This document shows, piece after piece, positions 1 through 5,680 of a DNA stretch of 7,502 nt. Every line of letters begins with the position of its first letter. Position 1 is the stretch's first letter. The position numbers and the translations under genes were made by a program. This stretch comes from an uncultured Oscillospiraceae bacterium (GTDB taxonomy: Bacteria > Bacillota > Clostridia > Oscillospirales > Oscillospiraceae): assembly GCA_934574095.1 (NCBI GenBank), contig CAKTMW010000060.1, forward strand, positions 1 to 7,502, in the 5' to 3' direction. The notes under the pieces were generated by a model. It did not search any database. It saw only the letters and a program-made list of their open reading frames with translations, and was not told where the DNA came from.

Positions 1-95
1 CGCCCGGAGGTGAAGGAACCGGAGGTTCCTTCTGGCGTTTTTGCCTACTTTTGCCGCTATTGGCAAAAGTAGGTCGCCCCGGAGGGCGAAACTTC
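1..95 (+). repeat. Right arm of palindromic hairpin-array repeat (copy 0, cut by window edge)
   Basis: Only one arm lies in the window. It holds three hairpins in a row. The first has stem GAAGGAACC/GGTTCCTTC (12-20 with 24-32, loop GGA). The second is a 12-bp stem at 44-55 with 62-73 (CCTACTTTTGCC and its complement, loop of 6). The third is TCGCCC/GGGCGA (74-79 with 84-89, loop CGGA). Order, spacing and most bases match the right arm of the copy ending at 3729, so the orientation is probably the same. The arm ends GCGAAACTTC, directly against the mutY stop codon on the other strand. No coding content is seen. The rest of this copy should lie just upstream of the window. Confidence 0.85.
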
Positions 96-1139
96 TTATT
101 CTTTCTCCAGCTTCCCAAACGCCGTGGGGATGGGATATTTCTCCCTCTCTTCATCGGGGCACCAGACCCATTCCGGCGGGCCTGCGCCCTGTACGGTGAT
201 GGTAAACACCGTCATTTCCCATGTGATGTGGGTAAAAATGTGCTTGTCGGTGAAGCTTTTTCCCCACCGGTGGGGGACAAGGCCCCATTCCGCCAGCTGC
301 TCCGCCGCCTGACGCTCCGTCAGCGCGCCGGGGACATTGGGGAACTCCCACAGTCCCGCCAGCAGCCCCGTGGCGGGCCGCTGCCGCAGCGCCGCCGCGC
401 CGCCGCGCCGCAGCAGGAACACCGTGCGCTGCTCCACCCGGCGGGCGGTTTTCTTCTCCCGCACTGGAAGCTGACGCTGCAAGCCCTTTTCGCAGGCGGC
501 GCAGAACGTCCGGGCGGGACACTGGCCGCACAGGGGCGCTCCGTTGGGCAGGCACACCATGGCGCCCAGGTCCATCAGCGCCTGATTGAACGCGCCGGGG
601 CGGTCGGGCGGGATCGCCTCTGCCATCCAGCGGCGAAACCGGGCGCGGGTTTTCGGCTCCAGCACGTTGTCATGGCAGCCGGTCAGCCGCGCCGCCAGAC
701 GCAGCACGTTGCCGTCCACCGCCGGGACGGGCTGGCCGAAGGCGATGGAGGCGATGGCGCCCGCCGTGTAGTCGCCCACCCCCGGCAGGGCGGTCAGACC
801 CTCGTATGTAGCGGGGAACACGCCGCTGAGCCGGGTCATGATGACCTGCGCGGCCTTTTGCAGATTCCGGGCGCGGCTGTAATACCCCAGCCCCTGCCAT
901 AGCGACATGAGCTGCTGCTCCGGCGCGTCGGCCAGCGCCGCCACCGTGGGCAGCGCATCCATGAACCGCTGGAAATACGGCAGCACCGCTGTGACGCGGG
1001 TCTGCTGTAACATAATTTCCGACACCCACGTGCGGTAAGGAGACACCTGCTCTCGCCACGGCAGCACCCGGCGGTTCTCATCGTACCACGCCAGCAGGGG
1101 AGGGGGCAGAGCTTTCAGTTGTTGGGGGGTTGCTTCCAT
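96..1139 (-). CDS. mutY: A/G-specific adenine DNA glycosylase MutY
   Basis: MutY removes adenine mispaired with 8-oxoguanine in DNA, preventing G-to-T changes. The 347-residue length is normal for the family. Visible parts: the EIMLQQTRV helix (41-49) with catalytic Glu41; the helix-hairpin-helix LPGVGDYTAGAIAS (118-131); VDGNV (141-145) with catalytic Asp142; an iron-sulfur cluster loop with Cys196, 204, 207 and 213; and a C-terminal Nudix-like 8-oxoG reader domain with GLLAGLWEFPN (258-268). The cluster spacing is Cx7-Cx2-Cx5, one residue longer than the E. coli Cx6 form. The reader loop has Phe-Thr-His (302-304) where Phe-Ser-His is usual. The ATG at 1139 is chosen because AGAGGA sits 6 nt upstream. 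An in-frame ATG at 1154 overlaps the stop of the preceding gene but lacks a ribosome site. It is the second gene of an operon, 11 nt after the radical SAM gene. Confidence 0.97.
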   Translation of the reverse strand: MEATPQQLKALPPPLLAWYDENRRVLPWREQVSPYRTWVSEIMLQQTRVTAVLPYFQRFMDALPTVAALADAPEQQLMSLWQGLGYYSRARNLQKAAQVIMTRLSGVFPATYEGLTALPGVGDYTAGAIASIAFGQPVPAVDGNVLRLAARLTGCHDNVLEPKTRARFRRWMAEAIPPDRPGAFNQALMDLGAMVCLPNGAPLCGQCPARTFCAACEKGLQRQLPVREKKTARRVEQRTVFLLRRGGAAALRQRPATGLLAGLWEFPNVPGALTERQAAEQLAEWGLVPHRWGKSFTDKHIFTHITWEMTVFTITVQGAGPPEWVWCPDEEREKYPIPTAFGKLEKE

Positions 1140-1150
1140 GGCGTTTCCTC

Positions 1151-1993
1151 TCATAGGCTGAACCGCTGGGCATAGCCGCAGCGGCGGCACAAGTCCTCGG
1201 CAGGCCGGCGGCGGGAGAAGCCCTCCCGGATGGCCTGCGCACGGGGCGTTTGCAAAATGTCCGGCAGCTGCTGGGTCAACAGATTGCCCAGCGCCATGCG
1301 GCCCTCGCCGTCCAGACAGCAGGGCACCACCGTGCCGTCGCACAGCACGGCGATCTGCTGGCGCAGGGCGTAGCAGAACTGGACGCGGCCCTCCGCCGCG
1401 TCCGGCGACGGCCAGTCGAACTTCTGGGCGGATTCCAGAAACAGACCCGGCGCAAGACGGCGGTTGCCCGCCCGGTCATGCGGCAGGTTTTCCACATTTG
1501 TGCCGGTCATGGTGGATAAAAAGGCCAGAATTTCGCCGTTTCGTGCCTCCGCGCCGCCCTCATTCCACAAACGCAGGGCGCACAGCACGCCCTTTTCGCT
1601 GGCGGCGGCGCAGAATTTCCACACACCGTGGAGATAGTCCGCCATGTCGCCGCCCTCGTTCCCCTCGAAGCTGTGGAGGGAGACGCTGACCTTGTGGAGC
1701 GCCGGGGCGGACAGCAGGGCGGCGGTCTTTTCCGCCAGCAGCGTGCCGTTGGTGGTGACGCACACCCGGAAGCCCAGCTCATGGGCGATGGCCAGCAGCT
1801 CCGACAGCTGCGGGTGCAGCAGCGGCTCGCCCATCACGTGGAAATAGAGGTAGCGGGTGTGGCCCCGGAGCTTTTCGGCCATCAGGCGGAACTCCGCCGG
1901 GGACAGAAAGCGCTTTGCCCGCTCCGTACCGGGGCAGAACACGCAGGAGAGGTTGCACACGTTGGTGATCTCCACATAGACGCGCTTGAACAT
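1151..1993 (-). CDS. Radical SAM protein with SPASM/twitch-like C-terminal cysteines, substrate unknown
   Basis: This 280-residue protein is a radical SAM enzyme. Such enzymes use a [4Fe-4S] cluster to cleave S-adenosylmethionine and start radical chemistry. The cluster motif is CNLSCVFC (Cys13, 17, 20). It is followed by MGEPLLHP (54-61), the usual GGEP-like SAM contact, and by VTTNGTLL (79-86). The C-terminal part has Cys207, Cys218, Cys225-Cys226 in a DGTVVPCC context and Cys269/Cys272 (CRRC). This resembles a short SPASM or twitch domain holding perhaps one auxiliary cluster; the full seven-cysteine SPASM pattern is not seen. ATG at 1993 is preferred because GGGAGG lies 7 nt upstream; in-frame starts at 2047 and 2011 lie upstream of the likely promoter element or ribosome site. 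It leads an operon with mutY. No precursor peptide or maturase partner is visible, so the substrate cannot be named. Confidence 0.9.
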   Translation of the reverse strand: MFKRVYVEITNVCNLSCVFCPGTERAKRFLSPAEFRLMAEKLRGHTRYLYFHVMGEPLLHPQLSELLAIAHELGFRVCVTTNGTLLAEKTAALLSAPALHKVSVSLHSFEGNEGGDMADYLHGVWKFCAAASEKGVLCALRLWNEGGAEARNGEILAFLSTMTGTNVENLPHDRAGNRRLAPGLFLESAQKFDWPSPDAAEGRVQFCYALRQQIAVLCDGTVVPCCLDGEGRMALGNLLTQQLPDILQTPRAQAIREGFSRRRPAEDLCRRCGYAQRFSL

Positions 1994-2018
1994 AGGCAAA
2001 CCTCCCTTCATCCATGGT

Positions 2019-2027
2019 ATTGTACCA
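2019..2027 (-). promoter_or_regulatory. Putative extended -10 promoter for the radical SAM-mutY operon
   Basis: Read on the minus strand this is TGGTACAAT, an extended -10 (TGn plus TACAAT, one mismatch from TATAAT). It would start transcription near 2012, about 19 nt before the start codon, with GGGAGG in the leader. No good -35 hexamer is present at 17-18 nt; the extended -10 may compensate. Confidence 0.45.
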
Positions 2028-2109
2028 CAGAATGGGGGAGGATGCATAGGAAAATTTATTTAGGGAGTTTCGCCCTCCGGGGTGAGGGCGGCCTCCGGCG
2101 GCCCACTTT

Positions 2110-2210
2110 CGCCATGCGTTGCAAACCCAGATGAATGCTACGGCGGCGTAGCCGCCGAGATCGGCGTTAAAAACATGCCACCGGCATGTTTTCTTAACAC
2201 GCCGACTAGA
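2110..2210. other. Structured insertion inside a repeat hairpin loop (copy 1, left arm)
   Basis: Other copies have a loop of about 6-8 nt at this hairpin, but here it is about 100 nt. The insert contains GCTAC/GTAGC (2137-2152) and a long nested hairpin: CGGCGTTAA (2162-2170) facing TTAACACGCCG (2194-2204), with AAAACATGCC/GGCATGTTTT (2170-2179 with 2183-2192, loop ACC) inside. The ACC/GG apex resembles the hairpins of the parent repeat. Confidence 0.6.
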
Positions 2211-2557
2211 AAAGTGGGCAAAAGAGCCGGAAGAAACCGATGGTTTCTTCACTTCCTTGCGCGCTGTACATTGTACCAGATTGTAAGCATCCACCACACG
2301 TTCACGCGGGTCTTATGTTTTCGTACTGTTAAAAGGATCGTTTCTGCTCCTGCGCCGCTGCCGCTAATGCCTACGCCAAACAGCGCTTCAGTGTCTACCG
2401 TTGCAACCGTGAGCGGCAGCGGCGCAAGAAGATAGTCGATGCGTCACATGAAACGAATTCAACTGTGTTCTGCAATCGCGCGGTAAAAGATAGCAAATAC
2501 GCAAGAGGAACAGCGTGCGCGGATTCTTAAACCGCAGGTTTAAGCAGCGTTTTTGGG

Positions 2558-2670
2558 GAGCGATCCGAGCGCTGCCTGTGGCAGATGAAGCGAGGTGAGC
2601 GAGTGGCAGCGGTCAAAATTTCAAGCGTCCGCCGTAAGGCAGCGCAGAAATTTTGGACACCGCAACAGGA
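2558..2670. other. Structured insertion between hairpins (copy 1, right arm)
   Basis: Copies 0, 2 and 3 pass directly from GTTTTTGG or its equivalent to the CTTTTG hairpin. Copy 1 has about 112 extra bases here. They include CTGCC/GGCAG (2572-2584) and a bulged stem: GCGGT plus CAAAATTTC (2609-2622) facing GAAATTTTG (2647-2655) and ACCGC (2659-2663), with small inner GCG/CGC and GCC/GGC pairs. No start codon, ribosome site or coding signal is seen. Confidence 0.6.
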
Positions 2671-2719
2671 TACTTTTGCCGCTGTGGGCAAAAGTGCCCC
2701 GCGCCGGAGCGCGGAACTC

Positions 2720-3157
2720 TTATTTCACCGCCCATAAAATCAACCCGTACACCGCGCTGGCTGCCGTGCCGAACACAATTACCGGCCCCGCCACGGTGAA
2801 CATCTTCACCGCCGTGCCGGTGACCACGCCCTCGGCCCGGAAGTCAATGGCGGGGGAGGCCACGGCGTTGGCAAAGCCCGTGATAGGCACCAGCGTACCC
2901 GCCCCAGCATGGCGAGCCAGCTTATGGTACAGGCCCAGCCCCGTGAACAGCGCCGACAGAAACACCAGCGACACCGACGTGGCCGTGGCGGCATCCTCCA
3001 GCTTCAGGCCCAGAAATTTGTACCAGTCGCTGAGGGCCTGGCCCAGACAGCAGATGGCGCCGCCCACCAGAAACGCCAGCGCCACGTTTTTCCACAGGGG
3101 GGATTTGGGGTTGATGCTTTTCAGATACTCCTGATATTGCTTGGGTGACATGTCCAT
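2720..3157 (-). CDS. spoVAC: Stage V sporulation protein AC (SpoVAC)
   Basis: SpoVAC is an integral membrane protein of the SpoVA channel complex. The complex moves Ca-dipicolinate into the spore core during sporulation and out during germination. From the ATG at 3157 it has 145 residues. It shows the family's SPKQYQEYL start (4-12), a hydrophobic first segment with AFLVGGAICCLGQALSDWY (28-46), a second segment (61-80), the conserved GAGTLVPITGFANAVASPAI stretch (85-104), the EG pair (109-110), and a last membrane segment (120-144). Start choice is uncertain. A GTG at 3166 has AAAGG only 2 nt upstream, the ATG at 3157 has it about 11 nt upstream, and an ATG at 3151 is also possible. SpoVAC is usually followed by spoVAD and spoVAE; here a repeat begins at the stop codon and no partner gene follows. 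A sigma-G-like promoter lies just upstream. Confidence 0.93.
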   Translation of the reverse strand: MDMSPKQYQEYLKSINPKSPLWKNVALAFLVGGAICCLGQALSDWYKFLGLKLEDAATATSVSLVFLSALFTGLGLYHKLARHAGAGTLVPITGFANAVASPAIDFRAEGVVTGTAVKMFTVAGPVIVFGTAASAVYGLILWAVK

Positions 3158-3187
3158 GATTTCCACGGCCTTTCAATGTTTTGGGGA

Positions 3188-3216
3188 TAGTTTGTCCCGC
3201 CGGTGGAAAATCATGC
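3188..3216 (-). promoter_or_regulatory. Putative sigma-G (forespore) promoter of spoVAC
   Basis: On the minus strand a GCATG at 3212-3216 is followed, after 17 nt, by CAAACTA at 3188-3194. The known sigma-G pattern is roughly GNATR, 17-18 nt, CATnnTA, so the -10 has one mismatch. Transcription would begin about 15-25 nt before the spoVAC start. spoVA operons are known sigma-G targets in Bacillus, which makes the match credible. Confidence 0.55.
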
Positions 3217-3281
3217 ATTGATAAAAATTGCCGTTTGGCGTATAATAAATAGTTGAAAAAGTTTTTGCGCCTGCGGCGCAG

Positions 3282-3729
3282 GGGATGTTTCGTGGCTCCG
3301 GCCACGAGTTACTTTTGCCCTTGGCGGCAAAAGTAACCAAAAACGCCACTTAAACCTGCGGTTTAAGAATCCGCACACGCTATACCTTGTTTTTAATTTT
3401 CTGCCTTATACCTCGCGTTCACAGAATACGGTTGATTTCGTTTCGTGTGACGAATCGACGTTTTTCTTGCGCCGCTGCCGCTCACGATTGCGACGGTAGA
3501 CACTAAAGCGTTATTCGGCGTTGGCATCAGCGGCAGCGGCGCAGGAGCAAAGACAATCCTATTTATGAAACGAAACCGAAAATTCTGCGTGACCGTGCGG
3601 CACACAGTTACAATTTTGCACGAATTATAGCGCGCCTGGAGGTGAAGGAACCGGAGGTTCCTTCCGGTGCTTTTGCCTACTTTTGTCACTGTTGACAAAA
3701 GTAGGTCGCGCCGAGGTGCGAAACATCCC
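3282..3729 (+). repeat. Palindromic hairpin-array repeat, copy 2 (most compact full copy)
   Basis: The ends are an exact 11-bp inverted repeat, GGGATGTTTCG (3282-3292) and CGAAACATCCC (3719-3729). Left arm: CGTGGC/GCCACG with loop TCCG (3291-3306), ACTTTTGCC/GGCAAAAGT (3311-3319 with 3326-3334), CTTAAACC/GGTTTAAG (3349-3356 with 3360-3367). Centre: the 15-bp GC-rich inverted repeat at 3468-3482 and 3529-3543 around a 46-nt loop. Right arm: GAAGGAACC/GGTTCCTTC (3644-3652 with 3656-3664), a 12-bp stem (3676-3687 with 3694-3705), TCGCGC/GTGCGA (3706-3721). An extra hairpin TGCGCC/GGCGCA lies just outside at 3266-3280. It fills the gap between the divergent spoVAC and ferredoxin genes and ends 28 bp before the ferredoxin start. 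No target-site duplication is evident. Confidence 0.88.
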
Positions 3730-3757
3730 AACCAAAACAACACCGAGGTACATCACC

Positions 3758-4003
3758 ATGAGCTTACCCGACAACTACTATCTCTTTGGCCGCAAGCCGC
3801 TGCAATACGCCGTCATCGACCCGGTATCCTGCACCGGGTGCGGATGGTGCGCCATGTTCTGCCCCGTGGAGTGCATGTTCCAGCGGCCGGACGGCTTTTA
3901 CGATCTGGACGTGGAGCGGTGCATCGGCTGCCGTTCCTGCAAGGTCAACTGCTTTTACGGCGCCATCACCATGATCCAGCGGGCGTGGAAGGAGGACAAC
4001 TGA
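3758..4003 (+). CDS. Short 2[4Fe-4S] ferredoxin-type protein
   Basis: This 81-residue protein is predicted to be a cytoplasmic electron carrier with two [4Fe-4S] clusters. The cluster motifs are CTGCGWCAMFCP (Cys25, 28, 31, 35) and CIGCRSCKVNC (Cys55, 58, 61, 65). Cys39 is an extra cysteine. The second motif lacks the usual following proline (Phe66 instead). The 24 residues before the first cluster are longer than in the smallest clostridial ferredoxins. ATG at 3758 is chosen because GAGG lies about 9 nt upstream and the protein then begins MSLPDNYY; longer in-frame starts run back into the repeat. The stop is one base before the hemW start, so the two are surely co-transcribed and probably translationally coupled. 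An electron-supply role for HemW is an inference from this arrangement. Confidence 0.9.
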   Translation: MSLPDNYYLFGRKPLQYAVIDPVSCTGCGWCAMFCPVECMFQRPDGFYDLDVERCIGCRSCKVNCFYGAITMIQRAWKEDN

Positions 4004-4004
4004 C

Positions 4005-5192
4005 ATGGAGCAAACACTGGGCCTGTATCTGCACATCCCCTTCTGCAAGAGCAAGTGCGCCTACTGCGATTTCTACTCCCTGCCCCACAGCGAGGAGAAA
4101 ATGGACGCCTACGCCGCCGCGCTGCTGCGCCATCTGGAGGAGGTGGCGCCCCGCTGCACCGCCCACACGGTGGACACGGTGTATTTCGGCGGCGGCACTC
4201 CCAGCTACTTGGGGGAGAAGCGGCTGGCACACCTGCTGAAAGCCGTGAAAAAGCGGTTCCACGTGGCCGCCGGCGCGGAGATCACGCTGGAGGCCAACCC
4301 TGACAGTGCCGGCGACTGGAAAGCCCTGCGCACGCTGCGGAAGGCGGGGTTCAACCGCATTTCGCTGGGCGTTCAGGCGGCGGACGACGACCTGCTGCGG
4401 CGCATCGGGCGGGTACATACGTGGGAACAGGCGCTGTCGGCGGTGGCGGCGGCGCGGATGGCAGGGTTTGACAACCTGAGCCTTGACCTGATCTACGGCC
4501 TGCCGGGCCAGACGCTGGAAGCGTGGCAGGACACACTGCGCTCCGCCGCGGCGCTGGAGCCGAAGCACCTCAGCTGCTACGGGCTGAAGGTGGAGCCGGG
4601 CACGCCCCTGTGGCAGCAGCGCGACAGCGCCGATCTGCCGGACGACGACACACAAGCGGATATGTATCTGTGGACGGTGGACTATCTGCAAAAGAAGGGC
4701 TATGAACAGTACGAAATTTCCAACTTCGCCCAGCCGGGGTACGAGAGCCGCCACAACCTGAAATACTGGACGCTGGGCGAATACGCGGGGTTCGGCCCCG
4801 GCGCACACTCCGATATGGGCGGCGTGCGCTTCGCCTACGAGCGAGACCTGGACAGCTACATCGCCGGAGAGCTGCGGCTGTCGGAGATGGAGGAAATCCC
4901 GCCTTTGGACAGGGACTTGGAGTACATCATGCTGTCGCTGCGCACCACCCAGGGCATCGACAGCAAATATTTCGAGCGGCAGTTCCGCCAGAAATTCCAG
5001 CCCATGGAGGACTTGCTGGTGCAGTACGAGGCTCACGGCTTCGCCGCGCGGACGGAAAAGGGCTGGCGGCTGACGCCGCGGGGGTTCTTCGTGTCCAACG
5101 CCATCATCGTCTCCTTGCAGGAGGCGGTGGGCCGGGAGCGCCAGCGGAAGCTATGCCGCGCCGCCGAGGGTGATTTCACGGTGGAGGTATGA
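4005..5192 (+). CDS. hemW: Radical SAM heme chaperone HemW (coproporphyrinogen III oxidase-like)
   Basis: HemW binds heme and passes it to target proteins; it is related to HemN but is not a proven coproporphyrinogen oxidase. The 395-residue length is typical. Visible parts: LHIPFCKSKCAYCDF (9-23) with cluster cysteines 14, 18 and 21; FGGGTPS (61-67); LEANPD (95-100); DLIYGLPGQT (161-170); EISNFA (237-242); and HNLKYW (250-255), the HNxxYW heme-binding signature that separates HemW from true HemN. The C-terminal HemN-type domain follows (about 305-375). The start at 4005 lies one base after the ferredoxin stop, with GGAGG inside the ferredoxin's last codons about 9 nt upstream. Older annotation often calls this protein HemN or oxygen-independent coproporphyrinogen oxidase. 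Confidence 0.95.
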   Translation: MEQTLGLYLHIPFCKSKCAYCDFYSLPHSEEKMDAYAAALLRHLEEVAPRCTAHTVDTVYFGGGTPSYLGEKRLAHLLKAVKKRFHVAAGAEITLEANPDSAGDWKALRTLRKAGFNRISLGVQAADDDLLRRIGRVHTWEQALSAVAAARMAGFDNLSLDLIYGLPGQTLEAWQDTLRSAAALEPKHLSCYGLKVEPGTPLWQQRDSADLPDDDTQADMYLWTVDYLQKKGYEQYEISNFAQPGYESRHNLKYWTLGEYAGFGPGAHSDMGGVRFAYERDLDSYIAGELRLSEMEEIPPLDRDLEYIMLSLRTTQGIDSKYFERQFRQKFQPMEDLLVQYEAHGFAARTEKGWRLTPRGFFVSNAIIVSLQEAVGRERQRKLCRAAEGDFTVEV

Positions 5193-5206
5193 AAAAGCGG
5201 AACGAT

Positions 5207-5326
5207 AAAGCCTCCCCTGTGTAAGGGGAGGTGTCAAAACTTCGTTTTGACGGAAGGGTTGTCCGTTGGACGACAATCCCCCAGTCTCGCTTCGCTCGAC
5301 AGCCCCCTTTACACAAAGGGGGCTTT
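5207..5326. repeat. Short palindromic repeat with AAAGCC/GGCTTT ends (second family)
   Basis: This 120-bp element lies 14 bp after hemW and starts AAAGCC and ends GGCTTT. Inside are hairpins CCTCCCC/GGGGAGG (5211-5217 with 5225-5231), TCAAAAC/GTTTTGA (5234-5240 with 5244-5250), a bulged TTGTCC/GGACgACAA, and GCCCCCTTT/AAAGGGGGC (5302-5323 region). The terminal halves share the CCTCCC...TGTGTAA and TTTACACA...GGGGGC words, so the whole also folds end to end. Half copies occur at 6617 and 7372. Similar palindromes are, from memory, common in gut Clostridia. The last hairpin followed by TTT may help end hemW transcripts. Confidence 0.75.
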
Positions 5327-5333
5327 GTATAGG

Positions 5334-5423
5334 TGCGTAGGGGAGGGGCTCTGCCCCTCCCTTCATCTATCGAAAATCTCCCTGATATGCTGAATGGGCG
5401 GGGTAGAACCCCGCCCCTACGCA
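5334..5423. repeat. Short palindromic repeat with TGCGTAGGGG inverted ends (third family)
   Basis: A 10-bp perfect inverted repeat, TGCGTAGGGG (5334-5343) and CCCCTACGCA (5414-5423), bounds two 9-bp hairpins. These are GGGAGGGGC/GCCCCTCCC (5341-5361, loop TCT) and GGGCGGGGT/ACCCCGCCC (5396-5416, loop AGA). It begins 8 bp after the previous repeat. No coding content. Confidence 0.7.
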
Positions 5424-5454
5424 ATCCTACCATATCTCTACTTCTTCCCAACAT

Positions 5455-5491
5455 ACAGGAAACGCCAGCCCGACGGGCTGGCGTTTCCTGT
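5455..5491 (+). terminator. Long perfect hairpin, probable terminator between convergent hemW and rnhA
   Basis: An 18-bp stem with a single central base: ACAGGAAACGCCAGCCCG (5455-5472) faces its exact complement (5474-5491). It is followed on the plus strand by a T-rich tract (TTGTGTGTTTTGTT). That suits termination of plus-strand transcripts from the ferredoxin-hemW operon. The opposite side lacks a T run, so it is a weaker terminator for rnhA. Confidence 0.6.
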
Positions 5492-5680
5492 TGTGTGTTT
5501 TGTTAGGAGAGAGAGAAAAATCACATAAGGATTGGCTTCCTTTTGGATGAGTCTATCCTACCCTATATTTTTTTCGGAATCTTGAATTGGTTATGAACTT
5601 TCTATGAATATTGGAAACGATTTGTGAACGAAGGGCACTATTTTGGCGAAAAGCAGCGGATTTTACCGAATCCCTCGGCG
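5492..5680. other. AT-rich spacer, no recognised feature
   Basis: This stretch downstream of both hemW and rnhA is clearly more AT-rich than the rest of the window. I see no convincing gene, promoter or RNA. An open frame that starts at 5624 runs antisense through rnhA and is taken as a shadow. Confidence 0.5.

Larger units (their letters stand above)
2063..2719 (-). repeat. Palindromic hairpin-array repeat, copy 1 (inverted, with two structured insertions)
   Basis: A full copy in the opposite orientation to the copies at 3282 and 6149, judged by its central loop. The centre is TGCGCCGCTGCCGCT (2351-2365) facing its exact complement (2412-2426) across a 46-nt loop. Left arm: a CGCCCTC/GAGGGCG hairpin from 2071, a GCCCACTTT/AAAGTGGGC stem (2101-2109 with 2211-2219), and GAAGAAACC/GGTTTCTTC (2230-2238 with 2242-2250). 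Right arm: CTTAAACC/GGTTTAAG (2526-2533 with 2537-2544), ACTTTTGCC/GGCAAAAGT (2672-2680 with 2687-2695), and CCGCGC/GCGCGG with loop CGGA (2699-2714). It is about 200 bp longer than copy 2 because of insertions near 2110-2210 and 2558-2670. The right end abuts the spoVAC stop codon. It fills the gap between the two genes; no protein gene is supported. Confidence 0.85.

Noticed and set aside
51..902. Plus-strand open frame opposite mutY
   Set aside because: Antisense shadow of mutY. It begins inside the repeat arm and shows no domain.
1140..1343. Longer N-terminus for MutY overlapping the radical SAM gene
   Set aside because: The extra 68 residues are the radical SAM gene read in another frame; the ATG at 1139 has a good ribosome site and gives the family length.
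2082..2435. Open frame across repeat copy 1 with a peptide shared with copy 2
   Set aside because: The similarity follows from the repeat itself. The frame is broken in copy 3, there is no ribosome site, and the DNA is a mirror-symmetric hairpin array.
3692..3720. TTGACA as a sigma-A -35 box for the ferredoxin operon
   Set aside because: It arises from the GTC/GAC variant of a repeat hairpin, and no -10-like hexamer lies 16-18 nt downstream.
3393..3743. Open frame on the minus strand across repeat copy 2
   Set aside because: Same reason: it reads through hairpins and terminal inverted repeats, and its start lies in the ferredoxin leader.
3966..5036. Long minus-strand open frame (356 residues) opposite hemW
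   Set aside because: It is antisense to a clear hemW reading frame, rich in low-complexity residues, and has no recognisable domain. High GC creates such shadows.
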